NCBI GenBank assembly: GCA_022414725.1
Contig: CM039464.1
Span: 21,531,207-21,595,206 of the forward strand
DNA length: 64,000 bases
Origin: Microglena sp. YARC
Taxonomy: Eukaryota; Chlorophyta; Chlorophyceae; Chlamydomonadales; Chlamydomonadaceae
Direction: 5' to 3'
Shown here: positions 34,901 to 45,902 of the stretch, piece by piece
How the letters are laid out: each line of letters begins with the position of its first letter
How positions within the stretch are numbered: position 1 is the first letter of the stretch
Translations under genes and position numbers: made by a program
Notes under the pieces: generated by a model
What the model saw: only the letters and a program-made list of their open reading frames with translations
What the model was told of the DNA's origin: nothing
The model's database searches: none

Positions 34901-36339
34901 TTCCGAGGTTGCGAGTATCTATTGCTGCCTACTTCTCAAGCGCCTGCGCCTGGAGCTAGCATGCGCAGGCGCCATAGATATGCGATGAGGTGGCGTTGTA
35001 CACGAGACGGCGGGCCCTGATATCCCCCTTGCCCCCTTGCTCCCCACGCGCTCATGCGTATCTGATTCGGCCCAGCTCTATGATTATCGGCCATGTGGCG
35101 AGTCTCAGATACGACGTTCGTGGTTCGATTGACGAGATCACCACAATGCGTTCTCCTACTATACGACAACCAGGTTCCGAGGAGGTAGGAGGATGAACCC
35201 TCGACAGGAGGACCCCAACCAGGGCATACTACATCCTATCACCAGTGGATGTTAATTCGCCACCAGGTCTGTACACATCCTCCACCACGCAGCCTGATAT
35301 ACCGTGTCCAGAAGTTTTAGAAGGAATTTTCTATCCACGACGAATTGGCTCATACTCTCTGCCTCTTATCTCCTCCGAGCACTGTTATACACAGCAGTGA
35401 CTTATTTTCTTTTCTCTCGCTCGCTGACGACTGCCGCCTCTTATCCCTCTACTTTCGAGCGCCAAACTCAGGTATTGCCCTCGCACGGATAGCTTCGGCC
35501 TCACACAGACGTTCTCAGGCCCAGCCTTTGCTGAAAAGCATTCAGGTGAGAAGCCCCCCGATCCTACGCACCCCCCACCCCCACATCCCCTCCTGCTCAC
35601 TTGAACTTGAACTTGGTTACATAGCTTCTGCCAGTAATTTCGCTGCCAGCCGTCTTCCCTCACACCCCCTCCTGCTTACTTTTCTTTCCCAGCTGGGCGT
35701 CCTGCTCAGCTGCGTATAATAATTTCGCCTTGGACACTATCGTTCAGCCGTTCGATTAGACGACCGCCCGCCCGTGAGCACCGAAGAGTCCGTCTTTCCA
35801 CCCACTTGCTGAAGCCTGAAGTTGTGATGCATCGACAGTGGCTATCGAATAGCTATGTCGTCGGGGTCTACACTACTAGTTTCTTCCATTTTGATTTCTT
35901 CGCGATAGAGTCAATGTTATTGTTTGTTGTTGGGGGTTATTGGTGGTTAGACAAACTCGACACGAGGAACGCGTTTGCACTCTATGCTGCAGTCGGGGTA
36001 GTCTCACAGTAGGTTTGAGCCTAACACGTGGATTTCAGTGGGTTGGGGAGGCACCCAAGAGCAACCGTGTGTCAAGGTCGATTGACCATAATAGCCACCA
36101 TAGCCATCACGTACAGTTATGTAGACTGTAGTGGCTGGAACTCAGCGTCTCTGGCAAGGTTACTCTAGCAAGGCTGTAGCTTCACCCAGCTCTGGTTCTC
36201 AAGACAGGCCATGTAGTATCTGCTTCCTTTCACTCCAACATGTCAAAACCTATGGGACCACTCTTAGACTGAACTACCACCATCACACTCACCATCACGC
36301 TCACTGCCCACACCCACTCCAGTGACCCAGTGAGCCAAC
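34901..36339. other. No gene recognised; region upstream of the 36340 gene
   Basis: 35600-35670 (TGAACTTGGTTACATAGCTT, CTGCCAG, GCCGTCTT) matches a segment at 58741-58795, so both belong to one dispersed repeat. A pyrimidine-rich stretch with a CCAG acceptor-like end lies just before 36322 and could bound a 5' UTR exon. Confidence 0.4.
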
Positions 36340-36544
36340 ATGCCGAACAGCAAGACCCAAGATCTGGCAGTGGATGCCAGTTATCACGATAAGGGGGCAC
36401 CACATCCACTTCCCCTTTCTCTAGGCAATAAGTTCAGCAACACTAATTTGGATCTTGGAAGTCCTAGGAAGCTTGACATCCAACCTGCTGCTTTCGCACA
36501 GCAACAAGAATTTAGGAAGTCAAAATCAGTTATACATGGAGCAG
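36340..36544 (+). CDS. Exon 1 of a spliced gene, Ser-rich protein of unknown function
   Basis: The ATG at 36340 has A at -3 and opens 68 codons ending at a donor (CAG|GTGGGA) in phase 1. The protein starts MPNSKTQDLAVDASYHDK and includes SPRKLDIQPAAFAQQQEF and a basic FRKSKSV stretch. The next exons fit in phase: 37060-37108, 37794-37860, 38335-38419 and 39178-39233. After one unresolved link come 40612-41162 and 42038-42472. The whole product is rich in Ser, Pro, Arg and Gln and looks disordered. No enzymatic domain is recognised, so I assign no function. Start choice and exon joins are inferences from splice signals and phase. Confidence 0.6.
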
Positions 36545-37059
36545 GTGGGACACACCCAGTTTACATTATTGGTTACATGCAGCAGCTTGGCTCAGGCCCA
36601 GGACCTCTGTCATGCTTACAGTTGATGGTCATGGTGGTAAAGAAGTCCAGTTCAGATACGAGATCAGGCTTGGTTGATACAGTAGTACCAGCTTCAACTG
36701 ACAGGTCTGGAGTTCAAACCCATCGCTAGGTTCATGATTTCAGACCTGCTGCTTTGAAAGAGGCCGAGAACTGTCCTCCATGCCGCTGCGCTGTAGTCTG
36801 AGCCCAGACGCAGTAGCAGTCTGCGAAAGCAAAACCTGCTCTTAACCATTCCCCAGTGCAGGCAAACTGGAAAGTTCCTGCAAACTCTTGCCCCATGGCA
36901 AGGCGTATCAATTTTCGTTTTTCCTGTACAGATGCAATTTGGTGTCCTAGTGTTCATACAGTCATGCATTCAGCCTGAATACCACCCCAACACACACAAA
37001 CCAGTCCTAATGCAACCCCAACAAAATAACTATGAACACCTCACCACCTTATGCTTCAG
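36545..37059 (+). other. Intron 1 of the 36340 gene
   Basis: GTGGGA...TTCAG. A B-box-like word, GAGTTCAAACCC, at ~36711 could mark a tRNA-derived repeat, without other support. Confidence 0.5.
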
Positions 37060-37108
37060 GTGGAAAGCTGGCTGCAAGGAATTCTGAGGGATCAGCAGTT
37101 AAACGCAG
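37060..37108 (+). CDS. Exon 2 of the 36340 gene
   Basis: Acceptor TTATGCTTCAG|GTGG and donor CGCAG|GTGAGC. The 49-nt exon receives phase 1 and leaves phase 2, reading GGKLAARNSEGSAVKR. Both joins keep the frame open. Confidence 0.65.
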
Positions 37109-37328
37109 GTGAGCACACAAGTTGTACATCAGACTAAAGTTGTACATCATACCGCAGGTCCATGTTTCTATAATTGAACTCAACTGAATAACTTTATCTC
37201 TCTTGGATTTGTTTATATTGGATTGGTTTGGTTTCAGTCCCATGGTAGCTGTATGGCAGTGGTGTCCAACAATTTCCAGTCGATGTAAGGAAACAGCAGT
37301 TGTAAATTGTAAACCAAGTAGTGTGGAG

Positions 37329-37521
37329 CAGGGTACGATAAAGCGTGCGCGGCAGAGTGATTTCGCGCACACGTTTTGAGCCTCACTGCGTGTTTCGCGC
37401 AGGTTTTAACTCCCTGTGGGCGCAGCGCGCAATTCATGCGCTTTTTGCACTACAAAGCGCTGACCAATTTGACGTTAGTGCGCTCTAAGTGCTGATCAAT
37501 TTGACAACATGTAGTACCCTG
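37329..37521 (+). mobile_element. hAT-type MITE, copy 1 (193 bp)
   Basis: Ends CAGGGTA...TACCCTG and is flanked by the perfect 8-bp duplication GTGTGGAG (37321-37328 and 37522-37529). CAGGG ends with an 8-bp duplication are typical of the hAT superfamily. The interior is rich in GCGC palindromes. It lies in intron 2 of the 36340 gene. Relatives: 59455-59650 and 61663-61857. Confidence 0.9.
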
Positions 37522-37584
37522 GTGTGGAGCCTCCACCTGAAGTCGTTTCCAAACCGACACTTCACTCACATGATTGCTGGCTCC

Positions 37585-37860
37585 CCTGTCTGTCCCACAT
37601 GCATGTCAGAAGGATGCAGAGTGAGTCCAACTTCTGTAGTCGTTATACGGGTTCATTCCTTTCTGTTTCATTCCTTCTTTTCTGTTCCACATGCCTGTTG
37701 GAAGAATGCAGATCAAGTCAAACTTGTGCGGTCTATACACGTTTTCATTCTTTTCTGTTTCATTCATTATTTTCATTCATTTTTGTTCCACAGGCCTGTT
37801 GGACGAGTGCAGAGTGAGGCCAACTTCCACTCTCGTTACGCGTCCTCCTCAGACTTATCG
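37585..37860 (+). repeat. Exon 3 and flank in three tandem copies
   Basis: Copies start near 37590, 37682 and 37785 (period ~92-102). Each has a pyrimidine-rich lead, then CCCACATGCATGTC, TTCCACATGCCTG or TTCCACAGGCCTG, then a GTGCAGAGTGAGGCCAAC-like coding part. Only the third keeps the CAG acceptor and the GTAAGT donor. Confidence 0.75.
37794..37860 (+). CDS. Exon 3 of the 36340 gene
   Basis: Acceptor TTTTGTTCCACAG and a consensus donor TCG|GTAAGT. The 67-nt exon takes phase 2 and leaves phase 0, reading PVGRVQSEANFHSRYASSS. Two upstream look-alikes (see 37585-37745) lack the AG acceptor. Confidence 0.75.
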
Positions 37861-38089
37861 GTAAGTAATTCCTTTGCCCAATCACACACTCTTTCTTGTC
37901 GATAGTTGGTGTATAGGCGCAAGAGTTTGCGAGAGCATGCAGTATTTATCTATGGTGTGTTCATGTGTAGTACTCGAGGGGTTTCGACTAGGGTTTAATT
38001 GCTTGAATACTCCAGATAATGCAAAAATACTCCAGATCAACCCTCAGTGGCCAAGCAAGGCTGATTGTAAACACTGATTGAGGTGATTG

Positions 38090-38272
38090 CTATTGAAGCT
38101 ACCTCTTGCACTGTTTATTCATTCATCGCCTAAGAAGCTGCTTCTTGCACTCTTTTCCTTCATTGCCAATGAAGCTGCTTCTTGCACTGACTATTCATTT
38201 GCTGTCAATGAATCTGCTTCTTGCACTTCTTCCTTCATCGCCGATGAAGCTGCTTCTTGCACTTTTTCCCTT
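38090..38272 (+). repeat. ~40-bp tandem repeat in intron, five units
   Basis: Units of GAAGCTGCTTCTTGCACT plus TTCCTTCATTGCCAAT, with small differences. Confidence 0.85.
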
Positions 38273-38334
38273 GTATACATTATGTATATTCCTGAAGTTC
38301 CTTAAACGTTCCCTTTCTTTTCATCTGCTTCCAG

Positions 38335-38419
38335 CAGGTAAACTCTCCTGTTGTAGAGAAGACGCGTATTGACAGCGGTGCAGTGGCTGGATTGATCAAC
38401 TCAGCTAATTTCATTTCAG
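38335..38419 (+). CDS. Exon 4 of the 36340 gene
   Basis: Acceptor CATCTGCTTCCAG|CAG (a NAGNAG site, so one Gln may be optionally included) and donor TCAG|GTATGA. Takes phase 0, leaves phase 1; reads VNSPVVEKTRIDSGAVAGL. Confidence 0.7.
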
Positions 38420-39021
38420 GTATGATACATGCTGCGAGGAATGTCTGGAAATCGTGTGATATATCTCGAGCAAGGTTTTGAGACCGATTTCTGTTGCACG
38501 GTGTAATTATGCCCATACACTAGCGCTTAATTGGCCACTGCATCGCAGTTGTAGGTATTATGTGTCCACAGTCAGTGAGACTTTGTTGACTGTCTTGATG
38601 CCCACTGTTTCTTTTTTGGTCTACACATGGCAGCTTCCAGCCAGCTCTATAAGTCAGGCCCTGGGTCAAGCCCGAATCGTTCAGCTGTATTGGAATGATG
38701 GTTATGCATTTATACGCACTAGCTAGCTTAAGTTTTGTCCCTAGGACGGGGGAAAGGAGCTGTCTTGAAGCTGCAATGTGCTACCCAGAAATGAGACAGT
38801 GATTATGGGGGCCCCTCATGGAAAACCTAGGTCAATCTTGATGATGTTATTCGTGGTTGAGCAAGGCCCGTAAGCTTAATATGGCTACCCTTGGACCTCA
38901 ACACAACTGCAAAACAGCTTGTATGCCTACTAGTTAATTGCCCTTGGAGACCTGTGCAAATAACTGCTGGCACAAAACATTAGTGACTGTGCAGATCTAG
39001 TGCTCTCAGCTGAGTCCAACC

Positions 39022-39047
39022 GGGGGGGGGGGGGGGGGGGGGGGGGG
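39022..39047 (+). repeat. Poly(G), 26 bases
   Basis: Uninterrupted G run in an intron of the 36340 gene. Confidence 0.9.
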
Positions 39048-39177
39048 CACCTTTGAGTGTCTCCTTTGCTAGCTGTTCCTGACCCATTGCCCTGTGGATG
39101 ATGACATCATTGAATCAAGTTCATTATAATTCGCTACCATCAACGAGCCACTCCAAGTGTTATTTTCTGCACCACAG

Positions 39178-39233
39178 GCAAGGCCCGTTCGCCAGTGGGA
39201 CCCGTGTCAAGGCAACCCAGCTCCAGCAGATAT
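39178..39233 (+). CDS. Exon 5 of the 36340 gene
   Basis: Acceptor TTCTGCACCACAG and donor TAT|GTGAGT. Takes phase 1, leaves phase 0; reads GKARSPVGPVSRQPSSSRY across the join. Confidence 0.7.
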
Positions 39234-40429
39234 GTGAGTTCCACATTTGAAATTGTTGGTGTTCATGTGTTTGTGTGTGCGTGAGTTCATTGGGGGTAAT
39301 TTTCACCGTTCATGTTTTGTAAGTCGCAAAGCGAGGAACTTGGTGCCGCCCCAGTATGCTGCGCTCCGCTATAAACTGTGCCACGCCACAATCCTGATGT
39401 CAGATTTGCGTTGCAGATTTTGTAAGATTTGCAAGATTTGCGTCGCAGATTTTGCACACGCTTCAGGAATTGGCAAACGGGTTGGTAAATGACCTTTTGA
39501 GTCAAATGTGAGTCGTTTCCGGCTGGCTGGCTTGCTTCTGCTAAGTTCCTCCTGTCTACCTGATTTACTAGGCAGCACAGTGAGGCCATCAATGGTATCA
39601 ATTTTACTTTTGAGTGTACCAGCTGAAAGGAATTTTTAAATGCTTTCACTACATGCACTTAAAATATTTTTATTTGTCATTGGATGTCCACCATTATTGG
39701 GTTATTAGCGGTTATAGCCTGGTCAAACACAAGATACACCTTGGTTTTATCTGATGGTAGGCCACCAGTATGTAAACATTTTTTGCAGACTTCAGGAACC
39801 AAGTAACCCAAAATGTGAACATGTAATAAGGATATGTAACTCGTAAGCAAATTGAGGTTTTGCCAACTGTTTTTCAGGTCTCATCTCGAGTAGGTCTAGC
39901 CATGGACTTCTGTACCTTATACTTATGCCATGCAGTTATGTGCTCCGATTGATTAAAAACGGACTTTCCTACACTTGTTTTTGCCAATTCTGAAAGCACG
40001 TATGGTACTCAACTTGACCTACTGATAGCTGGAATAAAACAGTGGTCATTTCAGGGTCATTATATTTTTTCTTGGGATGAATCTATTTTTTTATTGAAGC
40101 GGGACACTTTGGTGGTTCATCCTCATGGGAATATAGTTCAAGCTAAGTACAAGGCATCAAAAAACATCATATCTCTGAGTGTGAGAGAGTGCATGCGTTG
40201 AGTGAGCATGAGTGATGAATTTGTAGCACCAGACTCCAGTATATCAACGATGATCTAATGTGCTCTGTGTGAGGTGTTTTTTTAAGAAACTGAACCAGTG
40301 TCTTGACGTAATACCATGGTGGTCTTAGCTGCCTGCAGGGTGCTACTTTTTGGCGGGGCCCCATGCACCCCCAAGAGGCTCAACCGTAGCATCAATGTGC
40401 ACAATTTAGCACTTTCAAGAAGTTGTAGC

Positions 40430-40452
40430 GGGGGGGGGGGGGGGGGGGGGGG
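40430..40452 (+). repeat. Poly(G), 23 bases
   Basis: Uninterrupted G run between exon 5 and the 40612 exon. Confidence 0.9.
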
Positions 40453-40611
40453 CAGGATAAAAGCTCCTGACCTCATCTGCGCTTTCAATATAGCTTTTCC
40501 TCAGGATACGATTACAACTTTTTTTAAATCCAAAATAAAGTTGAACAGGAAGTTTGAGGTGTCCAAAGTTTTTTGAACACGTAGCACCTTCAAGAAAAAC
40601 CTGGGGTGCAG

Positions 40612-41162
40612 TCTCGAGCAGTCACAAGCCTATGACCTCCTTCTCTCACCCTGAACTCCAACGCACACGCTCTCTCAATCAGCTGACTAACCTACTGAGA
40701 CCAATTTCCCCTTTCACACAGACACAGACACAGATTAATTCCCCGTCTATGAGCGTCAGCAGTCTAGGCAATTCGTCGGGACCCCTGGCGCTCATGCTGG
40801 CCAACTTGCCTCAAGGAAAGAACTACCTAGCCGTACGCTCCCAACATTCGTCTTTCGTTCAGTCTTCTAGTGGCTCCAATGTGGCTATCAACGCCAGTCG
40901 CACCAGGCAGATGTCCGACCAGCCCATCCGTCACCCCCCCAGGAAGTCGGTCAGCCTCAGCAGCCTGTCCTCCAAAGCGGGGATCTCGAACCAACTGAGC
41001 AAAGCACACATCAGAAGAACCCCAATGAAGAACTGTTCCATGGGGGACTTGGAGGTCACCAATGAACATGAAGTACATATGGGGCCGCTCTTGGATTCTC
41101 TTTCGGGCTCCTCTACAGCCCCATCGCTCAGTCACATGTCCCCCGGTCTCCTGTATACAGAG
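40612..41162 (+). CDS. Penultimate exon of the 36340 gene
   Basis: A long open frame rich in Ser, Thr, Gln and Arg, with segments such as RTRSLNQLTNLLRPISP and RKSVSLSSLSSKAG, many of them Arg-x-x-Ser-like. The donor is ACAGAG|GTCGGC in phase 0. Past it the frame runs into an (ATC)n microsatellite, which fits an intron. The acceptor at GGTGCAG|TC needs phase 1, whereas exon 5 leaves phase 0. Either a further exon lies in 39234-40600 or a different acceptor is used. The poly(G) run at 40430 may hide sequence error here. Confidence 0.5.
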
Positions 41163-41189
41163 GTCGGCACCACTTTTATTGTATTTGGC

Positions 41190-41375
41190 GTCATCATCAC
41201 CACCATCATCATCATATCCATCATGAACAGCACAACCATCATCATCATCATAGCCATGATCAGAACCATCATAATCATCACCACCAACATCACATCACTA
41301 TCAACTTCATCATCATCATCAATGTCATCAACGTCATCGTCAACACTATCATCATCAACATCATCATACCATTGA
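41190..41375 (+). repeat. (ATC)n microsatellite in intron
   Basis: ATC/ACC trinucleotides. Trinucleotide repeats keep the frame open beyond the exon end and make the upstream frame look longer than it is. Confidence 0.85.
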
Positions 41376-41457
41376 AGAAACAAATGGATTTCGTGATACC
41401 TACAGCCATCTGCTTGGGAATCCTTGCAATGTCGGGTTGTACTTCTTGACACAGGTT

Positions 41458-41590
41458 GGGAACAGCAATATGGTATCATATGATGCCGGTAGTCTGACTA
41501 TTCTCATTTCATTCATATACAATATGATATGATGCAATTTGTTTGCTATCATACCCGCATTTGGTCGATATAATATGATATGCTGGTCCC
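41458..41590 (+). mobile_element. MITE family B, copy 1
   Basis: 133 bp with ends GGGAACAGCAATATGGTATC and ATGATATGCTGGTCCC as imperfect inverted repeats. The reverse complement of 43447-43598 aligns along its length (AGTCTGACTA, ATACAATAT, CAATTTG). Confidence 0.6.
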
Positions 41591-41671
41591 TAGACATAGG
41601 GGGAGCACCACTCCCCCCTCCCCTGTCGCGTTGTCCGCCCCAAGTTAGAACCATGTATCTACCAGCACATG

Positions 41672-41745
41672 TACGGTGTATCACCTACACATGTGCAGTG
41701 TATCACCTACACATGTGCAGTGTATCACCTGCACACGTGTGCAAT
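41672..41745 (+). repeat. ~24-bp tandem repeat, three to four units
   Basis: Units of GTGTATCACCTACACATGTG with small changes. Confidence 0.8.
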
Positions 41746-42037
41746 GGATTTTGTGCTAGCTACTGTAGACAAAACAAAGGCAGACTGTAGGCTTGTGATA
41801 TTCCACTCCCTCACTGCTTTTATCACGTCAGTTGGTATCGGGAGGTTAGATTATAGTAAGGCTTGCCTTCAGTAACGTTACACATTGACCCTAAACCACT
41901 TTTGCCTTGGACTCTGAACCTAAACCCTAAACCTGTTTGAAAATTACTGACGTTACCGGAGACTACCTTGCCCCCATCTCATCAGTTTGCTGTGCTCCCC
42001 TGTCTTGACCCTCCATCTGCGGCTTCCACCATTGTAG

Positions 42038-42472
42038 GATGCTGGGTCATCCTTTATCAAGACAATATCTCCAACCGGCGGCTGTGCTCTCTCACCCCTG
42101 AGTAATGTGAGTGAGCGGCCTGCTGTGCCTAGCCCCCCCTCCTCTGAGGAGTCTGTTAGCAAGCTTGTGAAGTCCAAGGTTAAGCGAGTGGTGTCCTGGA
42201 TTTTTGGAGGCATAGCTGGAAAGGTTGGTTCGGCTGAAAATGACCTAGCCAAGAGTGAAATCACTCCTGATCCGCCCATCTTGCTGTTAGGGGAGGAGGG
42301 CGGCAGTGAAGGCGGGATCTTGAAAAGCAGGAGCAGCCAGAGGTACCCTAGCCAAACCAATCACGTCCTTTTGAACAGCAACAGCGCCCCACAAGATACC
42401 TCCGTCCTGAGAGTCAGGAGTTCTTCTGGCGGTAGTACCCTGATTCGGAGTGTGTGTCCTGTGGCTATCTAG
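42038..42472 (+). CDS. Terminal exon of the 36340 gene
   Basis: Acceptor TTCCACCATTGTAG followed by an open frame in phase 0, joining the preceding donor correctly. It reads DAGSSFIKTISPTGG, a basic KLVKSKVKRVVSWIFGG segment that could be an amphipathic or membrane-binding stretch, and ends SVCPVAI-stop at 42470-42472. A family A MITE begins eight bases later. No domain recognised. Confidence 0.55.
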   Translation, partial: DAGSSFIKTISPTGGCALSPLSNVSERPAVPSPPSSEESVSKLVKSKVKRVVSWIFGGIAGKVGSAENDLAKSEITPDPPILLLGEEGGSEGGILKSRSSQRYPSQTNHVLLNSNSAPQDTSVLRVRSSSGGSTLIRSVCPVAI

Positions 42473-42480
42473 ACCAACAA

Positions 42481-42685
42481 GCATAGCTTTTATTTCCAGC
42501 TATGATCAGCAGCTTCTAGGCACCTCCCCTGGCTTTCTATGTAGCCAAGCTTCAAGCAACGTAGTGCATCTGAAAGCTGACAGAAACAGCCCTTCTGCAC
42601 CGATGAAATCTTTGGACTTTCCTTAGTGGCTGGCTCAGGGAGCTTCCTAGAAGCTGCTGCTTGTAGCGGAAAATAGAAGCTATGC
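42481..42685 (+). mobile_element. MITE family A, copy 2
   Basis: GCATAGCTTTTATTTCC at the left pairs with GGAAAATAGAAGCTATGC at the right; the inner arms match copy 1. It lies eight bases after the stop codon of the gene ending at 42472, so it is probably in that gene's 3' UTR. Confidence 0.8.
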
Positions 42686-42969
42686 CAGTAAGGTATCACT
42701 GTGCTCGACTGATGTGATAAAGGCATGTCAGCTTGCTGAGGTGGCGAAGCTTTTATTTTCGGACCAGATATGACCAAGTTGAAGCTGATTAGATTTACGG
42801 TTTGTGTCCCTCCTCCATATAGCCACCCTAGCCATTGCAGCGTGTGTCCCCGTTCCTTAAGCAATACCTTCTGGCTGGAATTGTGTTCAACCCCCTTTCT
42901 TTTGAACCTTACGACAGAACAAGGTCGATGTAGTGTGGATGCGTAGTGTTTTCCACCCCTGTCCATGAC

Positions 42970-43045
42970 GCTGTTTATTGGAGACGGTGGGAATTGTACT
43001 CGGGTCGCCAGGCGTACCGTGAACCACCTGCCAAGTGCCCTCAAC
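42970..43045 (-). repeat. tRNA-like segment, possible SINE head
   Basis: The minus strand reads GGCACTTGGCAGGTGGTTCA, then CGGTACGCCTGGCGACCCG, then AGTACAATTCCCACC. The first resembles a Pol III A box and the last a B box (GGTTCRANNCC) with changes, ~35 bases apart. It does not fold into a clear cloverleaf, so a decayed tRNA-derived SINE is more likely than a working tRNA. Confidence 0.35.
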
Positions 43046-43446
43046 GATTCAACAGAAGGGGGAACAGTCTGGAACTTGTGGTATTTGTTCACTACAGTTC
43101 CACTTGGCTACTCAATTCATTTGCATCTGTGCCTCTGATGCGCACAGGTGCTCTTGTCTTGCACATTTTTCCCCATTCCCACATGGCTACACATTTGCAT
43201 TGTGTGACCCTGGCACTCGTGGCTGCTCTCGCTGGGATAATTGAAGCTTCTATATAGATTAATTGAGTTACTCACCATACACGATTGTTTAATGATAATA
43301 TGTGTTACATTGTATCATTCGTATTTACTGGCTCTGTAGCCATAGCCTTGTATAAGAGTATGATAATTCCGCTAGTCAAGTCAGCAGCTGTGGCTTAGTC
43401 AAGGCTGTTGAGTATTATCCATCATATTGTGTTTCTGGCCCCAAAT

Positions 43447-43598
43447 GGACTGGCATATCATATGATTTTGATCCGAGGCGAGAATGATATCATGCAAATT
43501 GGATCGTATTATATTGTATATAAATGGTGCCTTAAGCCTAGTCAGACTGCTGGCATCATTAGATATCGGATGCTGACATGATATCATATTGCCGTTCC
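43447..43598 (-). mobile_element. MITE family B, copy 2
   Basis: Opposite-orientation relative of 41458-41590, 152 bp; outer ends GGACTGGCATATCAT and ATATCATATTGCCGTTCC. Confidence 0.6.
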
Positions 43599-45902
43599 TT
43601 ACAAATGAGGGCTCATCCTCGGTACGACAGCAGTACTCCCGACGGAGGAGTAGGAACCAGAGACGCCGATACCTGACTTTGGTCGTCGGCCCACGCCACC
43701 TGCACATTAACCTTGTGCAGGTCACATCTGGTTGTATTTAAGATAAACTGTCTAAACAGGGGAAGGTGCAAGCCAATAACTAAAGCTACCTAACCAAATC
43801 ATGTAGTGGCATCAATACAAATAAATGATTGGATCTTCTGTTACAGGATGCCAATAGCTGCTTGCAGCTATGAATTCGTTTGAACCATTCGTTTGACCAT
43901 CCGCATGCCTTTTGGTATCCTGGGTTCACCTGATTTGTTCATAGCTTCTGGCTCGACTTCAAGATTTGCCTTTGATTTGTTCCTGAGTTTTTTTCCGTAA
44001 CGAAACTTGTTGAATGTCGTGCTGTAGTGTGTTGTTGCATGTGAATAACTGTAGCTCTGTGCTGTGTTGCTTTCTTTTTAGTTACGCATAGCAGCTCTCT
44101 TGGCTGTCCGTTCAGCTGAACTGGAAAGTAGTCTCCCGCACCCGGGAGATGGCATGCTCAGCATTCTAGCACTGCTGAAATCTTTGAATTCAGATTTCTA
44201 GTTGGGTTCAATGAAGGTCAGAAGCGTTGCGATTGAAACGTGTGTCGGCCCTGAAGCTGATAGCCATTAAGGAGATCAAGGCACACAGCTTTGCCACAAC
44301 TGTTGCTCATCATCATATCATCATACCCAGTACCTCTCGGGGAACTTCAATTTTCAAGGGGGAATGCCATCCTTGGGGGGGGGGGGGGGGGGGGATGCTA
44401 TTATTGGGGGGAAAAGAATATGTATCGGTGTATCTCCCTAGATAACATATTTTGCCCAGTTGAGTTAAGGGTTACAGCTGAGCGTGTCCAGCTCAGATAT
44501 TTGTCACAGCTTGTATGTGCCCAGCTTAGCAGGTCTTAGGGTTATAGTTGAGCCTATCCAGCTCAGATACTTGTCAAAGCTTGCGACACGCACAATCAGA
44601 CACCAGATAACACGTGAGTGTCTGTCTATGCTGGTTGTGTTAACAATGGTACACACTGTTCCTTCTTAGGGCTACGCATGATAGCTTCCAGACAGCTCCA
44701 TTAGTTAGCCACTTGGTCAAGGCTAAAGCTTTCCAGTTCGATGGAACGCCCATCATGTCAGCTTTCAGACGCACTAGCAAGCTTCAGTTTTGGCCAAATA
44801 CGTTGCAGGTATCATCCTGAATGGTCTAGTGGCCTCATAACAAATACATAGTACTCCTTAAATAGCGAGGGGGCAGCTTATTTGCTTGCATGGGGAGCAA
44901 CCACCAGTTGTGGCCTCTTCAAATTCATGCTGCTTTGTGTATGCTTGAAACTTCATTATTATGCTATGCGACAGCTTCCATTTGGTCCATGGCGCATAGA
45001 GACGTAATGGTACAAATTATTTGTACTATTGAGGATTTGTACTATTGAGGGGCTGCTCAGTTGACTGCAAGGCAACTCGTCGCCTCCTGACTGGCCTGGC
45101 CCAGCATTAGCCTGGACCGGATTGCCAAGTAGTTCATCTGTTGCCGCTAATCAATTTAGGACGATGGTCATGCATCCTTGCATAAATCAGCCTGCTAGAA
45201 CTTGGACTTGGTTCCATGGCCTTAGCCTTTAAGGCTTCTCGCCGTCTTTGGCATTAACATCATCAATTCAAAGCATTATTAGCAACATAAATTTGATACA
45301 ATCTCTTCATACAATCATTGGTAGACAAAGGTATCGTGACCTTGAACATCTGGATTGCACATCAGCCTACTCACCTGAGATAGCGAGATGAGGACGCATA
45401 TTTGGTTAACATCTAGACCCTGTGTCCCAGGCCATCTTTTTCTCTGTCGCTAACGCCGAGTCAGCGGTAGAAATAAGTAGCGTGCCGCTTTATCTGTGAT
45501 TGCAATCTGGGGAGAATGCACACCTATACCATCTGAGGAGGACAACAGGTGTCACTCTCGTAGTCATGTGTACTGCCAGGTCATGCCTCCTGAGCAAATG
45601 AGCTTAGCAGTCCTGACTAGCAGGAGCAGTTACTAAGTAGTTCTGACGGACTCAAGATTCTGTCTCCGGAGATGCAACAGACCCGTAACGTGTTATTGAC
45701 TGACTTTTATGTCAGTCACTGAGTTGGCGAAGTGCACACCGGTACCAGATCCCTCATGGCCTGCCCACAGGCCACAGGCTAGCTGTGGCCAGCACGTGAC
45801 TGCAGTACATTGCAGTACACTTGCTATTCCTTATGATTATGCCTGTTGGGAGTAATTGCTATCTTCTCCGCTATCGAATATATGCCGTTGTAAAGAACTT
45901 AC

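Noticed and set aside
41953..42360. Minus-strand frame containing PPVGDIVLIKDDP, like the C-terminal domain of Pao/BEL-type integrases
   Set aside because: The motif is short, its continuation does not follow the domain well, and the + strand has a phase-matched exon over the same bases. A decayed retroelement fragment on minus remains possible but unsupported.
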